Made by a program: the position numbers and the translations under genes. Source: GCA-2731375 sp964344935 (GTDB taxonomy: Bacteria; Pseudomonadota; Alphaproteobacteria; GCA-2731375). From it: DNA of 64,000 nt. The stretch covers positions 1-64,000 of the forward strand of contig CAYFPL010000009.1 in NCBI GenBank assembly GCA_964344935.1, in the 5' to 3' direction. The notes below the pieces were generated by a model that was given only the letters and a program-made list of their open reading frames with translations, did not search any database and was not told the DNA's origin. Below, piece after piece: positions 61,394 to 64,000 of the stretch; the stretch's first letter is position 1, and each line of letters starts with the position of its first letter.

Positions 61394-63084
61394 CAATCAA
61401 GCTCCGCAATGGCGAATTGTAGGCGGCTGTCGCTATGTCCCAGGCTGAGGGGCAATTCCTCACCCGCAGAGACCGAACGGCCAGATCCCAGGAACTGCAC
61501 CGCCTGGGCCCAGTGGTTCAGCGTGCCCTCGGGCCCGGTGGACACGGTGATCATATCGTCCAAATGCAGATCGAACCAGAATACCACCGCATAGGCCTCG
61601 CCCGCATGGATAATCGGCACCTGCGTTACGCGCCAACGTTCGGTCATAGGCGGGTCGGCGAAATCAAACTGGGCCACGCGAAAAGGTTCGCTCAACGGGG
61701 TATGGGTTTCTTTGCGCAGGTCCACAACAGGATGGGCTGCGGGATTACGGAACCGATCAAAAGCCGAAAGGTCAAAGCCCGCCACGGTACCCACCGGATT
61801 GACAGCACGTAGTCCGGGCAGTTCGACGATTTGGCCATAGACCGTGGCGCCGCTCGGGATCATGCGGCCACCCGTCTTCAGCAATTGATGGGCCGCGTGC
61901 CGCAGGGTGGGCAGGACCCCTTCCCCCAGCAATCCGGCATCCAAAACTTCCGAGACCACCAAATCGGCCTCAGGCAGGTCTTGGCCTGTCTTGAGGTCGA
62001 GCGAGACCCGGTTCAATACCTCGATACGGTCGCCAAGGCCGTTGTCGGCAATAATTTGCCGGGCCACCTCGGCCAAAGCTGGGTTCAACTCCACCGCCGT
62101 AACCTTCGCGGCACCGGCTCGGGCTGCCATCATCGCCAAAAGGCCCGATCCGGCACCGATATCGACCACATGCATGCCTGGAGTGACATGCCGCTCCAAG
62201 GCCTGCTGATAGGCCTCGTTACGGGCCTGATCGCCCAGCATGGGAAAATGCCAGCTTGGAATTGTCCGGCTCCGGGCCTCGCGCATATTGTATTCGTAGT
62301 CAGGATCGTCAGGCGCCAGTTCCGCCGCTTTCGCATAGGCCTCCGCGGCGTCCGGCAACCGGCCCAGGGCCAGCAGACAGCCGCCACGGCCATTATGCGC
62401 CTCGGCATAGTCGGGAAACTGCATGATCAGGCCTTCGAACAGTGACAGGGCTTCATCTAACTGATCCAGTTCCCTGGCCAGGATGGCCTGATTGAGGCGC
62501 GGGCCAGGGTCCTGGGGTGCCAGTTTCGCTGCCTTCGCAAACGCCTTGCCGGCGCCATCCATGCGTCCAAGAGCCCGTTCCGCAACACCCAGGTTCAACC
62601 AGGCATCCGCGTATTCCGGCCGGAGCTCGACGGCTTGCAGGAAGGATACGGCCGCGGCTTCGAACTCGCCACCCCGGCTCAACACCAGACCGAGATTATG
62701 ATGCGCTTCGGCCATGTCCGGGGCCAGGACGGTCGCGCGGCGCAACAGTTCAAGGGCACGGCCCCGATCCCCTTGTTGAAAGCGAACCACGCCCAGCAGT
62801 TGCGTGGCGGCGGCATCCTCTGGATTGCCGTCGAGCAGATCCTCCAAATGACTGGCAGCAAGGTCCAGCCGGCCGGATTCGAGATGACTGGCCGCCAAAC
62901 GAAATTTTGCCGCCGGATCCCGTTCGGTAGGCATGAGCGATGCGCTCTCGCCCTTGGCGTGGCCCAAAAGAACCCCGGCAACTCCGCCGCCAGGAACCGC
63001 GGTCGGGAAAGGTGGCGACGGGGGCGGCTTGCCGGTGGTCTTGGCGCCGCGTTTGGCGGCCCGGCGTCGTTCCTTTCGGTTCAC
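61393..63084 (-). CDS. TPR-repeat protein arginine methyltransferase-like protein
   Basis: A 563-residue protein. A basic N-terminus (MNRKERRRAAKRGAK) and a Pro-rich stretch precede about six TPR repeats (residues roughly 57-262). A methyltransferase domain follows, with motif I VVDIGAGSGLLAMMAARAGA (from about 306). The double-Glu loop SEVLDAGLLGEG (Glu379, Glu388) and LNHWAQAVQFL (His524, Trp525) correspond to the double-E and THW elements of protein arginine methyltransferases, closest to PRMT7/PRMT9. ATP-free SAM-dependent methylation of protein Arg is therefore likely. The start is GTG 63084. It is embedded between two acyl-CoA dehydrogenase genes with a 1-base overlap downstream. Confidence 0.8.
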   Translation of the reverse strand: MNRKERRRAAKRGAKTTGKPPPSPPFPTAVPGGGVAGVLLGHAKGESASLMPTERDPAAKFRLAASHLESGRLDLAASHLEDLLDGNPEDAAATQLLGVVRFQQGDRGRALELLRRATVLAPDMAEAHHNLGLVLSRGGEFEAAAVSFLQAVELRPEYADAWLNLGVAERALGRMDGAGKAFAKAAKLAPQDPGPRLNQAILARELDQLDEALSLFEGLIMQFPDYAEAHNGRGGCLLALGRLPDAAEAYAKAAELAPDDPDYEYNMREARSRTIPSWHFPMLGDQARNEAYQQALERHVTPGMHVVDIGAGSGLLAMMAARAGAAKVTAVELNPALAEVARQIIADNGLGDRIEVLNRVSLDLKTGQDLPEADLVVSEVLDAGLLGEGVLPTLRHAAHQLLKTGGRMIPSGATVYGQIVELPGLRAVNPVGTVAGFDLSAFDRFRNPAAHPVVDLRKETHTPLSEPFRVAQFDFADPPMTERWRVTQVPIIHAGEAYAVVFWFDLHLDDMITVSTGPEGTLNHWAQAVQFLGSGRSVSAGEELPLSLGHSDSRLQFAIAELD

Positions 63085-63095
63085 GGCGCAGGCCC

Positions 63096-64000
63096 CTAAA
63101 GCCCCAGAACCATCTTGGCGATGATGTTGCGCTGGATTTCGTTGCTGCCGCCGTAAATGGTCGCCGCGCGGCTGAACAGGTATTGCGGCATTTGGGCGGC
63201 GGCATAGTCCGGCCCAATGGGCGGTTCGTTCCAGCGGTCGGTCAACTGCTCCGGCTCGAACGGCATGGCGTAATAACCCAGCGCCTCGATGGTCAATTCG
63301 GTCAACGTCTGACGAATTTCGGTACCCTTGATCTTCAGCATGGAAACCTCGGGCCCGATCGGTTTGCCGGCGGCCTCGTCCGCCAGGAATCGCAAATTGA
63401 GGTATTCCAGCGCCGTCAGCGAGATTTCAACATCCGCGATCTTGCCGGCGAAGCCATCGTCTTCCAGCAATTTGCCGCCGCCCAATTGTTCCTTGTCGGC
63501 GATATCCTTCAGGCGGCGCAGGCGTTGTTTCGACAGCCCCACTTCGGCGATGGAATTGCGCTCGTGGCCAAGCAGAAACTTGGCATAGGTCCAGCCCTTA
63601 TTCTCTTCCCCGATGCGGTTTTCCACCGGCACCCGCACATCCGTGTAATAGGTCATATTGAGGTGATGGGCACCGTCGATGGAGATGATCGGCTTGGGAT
63701 CGATGCCAGGCGTCTTCATGTCAATGAGCAGGAATGAAATACCTTCCTGCTGTTTGCCCTCGGTGGAGGTGCGCACCAGGCAAAATACCCAGTCAGCCAC
63801 ATGGGCGGATGAATTCCAGGTTTTGGTGCCGTTGACGATGTAATGATCGCCGTCGCGTTCCGCCCGTGTTTGCAGCGAGGCCAGGTCGGAGCCGGAACCC
63901 GGTTCGGAATAGCCCTGGCACCACCATTCTTCTCCGGTCAGTATTTTCGGTAGAAACCGGTCCTTCTGCGCCTGCGTGCCGAAGGTGTAGATCAACGGGC
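63096..64000 (-). CDS. Acyl-CoA dehydrogenase, 5' end beyond window
   Basis: C-terminal 301 residues of an FAD acyl-CoA dehydrogenase; the frame is open to the last base, so the N-terminus lies outside. Marks are WWCQGYSEPGSGSDLASLQTR, DGDHYIVNGTKTW, VRVPVENRIGEENKGWTYAKF and IYGGSNEIQRNIIAKMVLGL. It is a close paralogue of the gene at 60212, with which it shares nearly all these stretches, so a local duplication is likely. It ends 11 bases before the TPR-PRMT gene. Confidence 0.9.
   Translation of the reverse strand, partial: PLIYTFGTQAQKDRFLPKILTGEEWWCQGYSEPGSGSDLASLQTRAERDGDHYIVNGTKTWNSSAHVADWVFCLVRTSTEGKQQEGISFLLIDMKTPGIDPKPIISIDGAHHLNMTYYTDVRVPVENRIGEENKGWTYAKFLLGHERNSIAEVGLSKQRLRRLKDIADKEQLGGGKLLEDDGFAGKIADVEISLTALEYLNLRFLADEAAGKPIGPEVSMLKIKGTEIRQTLTELTIEALGYYAMPFEPEQLTDRWNEPPIGPDYAAAQMPQYLFSRAATIYGGSNEIQRNIIAKMVLGL

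Overview
The window looks like part of the chromosome of a GC-rich alphaproteobacterium, probably Rhodospirillales-like and free-living or marine. Three things point there. The block dgt-argS-SPOR-nagZ-scpA-scpB-tatABC is an arrangement I know from alphaproteobacteria. An Rrf2 regulator heads a sufBCDS-E-T-A operon, and the coding is dense with many 1 to 4 base stop/start overlaps. No species call is possible from the sequence alone. I saw no insertion sequence, integrase, phage gene or CRISPR array.

Layout. 1-3.4 kb: the 3' part of groEL with a good terminator, a periplasmic binding protein, an inositol-monophosphatase-family enzyme and mazG. 3.8 kb: tRNA-Val(UAC). 4.0-10.3 kb: a minus-strand operon with all four parts of an acetogen-type corrinoid O-demethylase (UroD-like methyltransferase I, corrinoid protein, reductive activator with Fe-S and ASKHA domains, methyltetrahydrofolate methyltransferase II) plus an unrecognised Cys/His protein. 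A divergent FCD-type GntR regulator and a palindromic operator lie at its head. 10.3-20 kb: an aminopeptidase P, a DUF1127 protein behind a 19-bp palindrome, a GMC oxidoreductase paired with a membrane alkaline-phosphatase-superfamily protein, an alpha/beta-hydrolase-glycosyltransferase fusion with a TetR regulator, and a MipA/OmpV outer-membrane protein.

20-26.6 kb: the Rrf2-suf operon for iron-sulfur cluster assembly. A 12-base sequence at the rrf2 promoter recurs upstream of sufA. 26.8-43.5 kb: an accessory catabolic region. It holds an LsrF-type thiolase next to a DMSO-reductase-family molybdoenzyme; a cupin, class II aldolase and four-carbon acid-sugar kinase set; DUF1028, a phosphonate-monoester-hydrolase/sulfatase-like enzyme and a GFA protein; a cyclase and an IlvD/Edd dehydratase; and a complete LIV-type ABC importer. 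Uptake, hydrolysis, dehydration, phosphorylation and aldol cleavage are all represented, but the substrate is unknown.

43.8-53.5 kb: housekeeping genes (Tat export, condensin accessory proteins, peptidoglycan recycling, arginyl-tRNA synthetase, dGTPase, ErpA, exonuclease III). 53.5-59 kb: a class III cyclase with TPR repeats, a small unknown protein with a methyltransferase, and a three-gene operon (DUF2269, DUF4166, saccharopine-dehydrogenase-like) that looks richer in A and T. 59-64 kb: three acyl-CoA dehydrogenases with a TPR-protein arginine methyltransferase embedded among them; the last is cut by the window end.

The best candidates for undescribed biology are the corrinoid methyl-transfer operon with its unknown fifth protein, the hydrolase-glycosyltransferase fusion, the bacterial TPR-PRMT, and the catabolic cluster around LsrF, the molybdoenzyme and the acid-sugar kinase. 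All functions are read from translated sequence by eye; no search was run.
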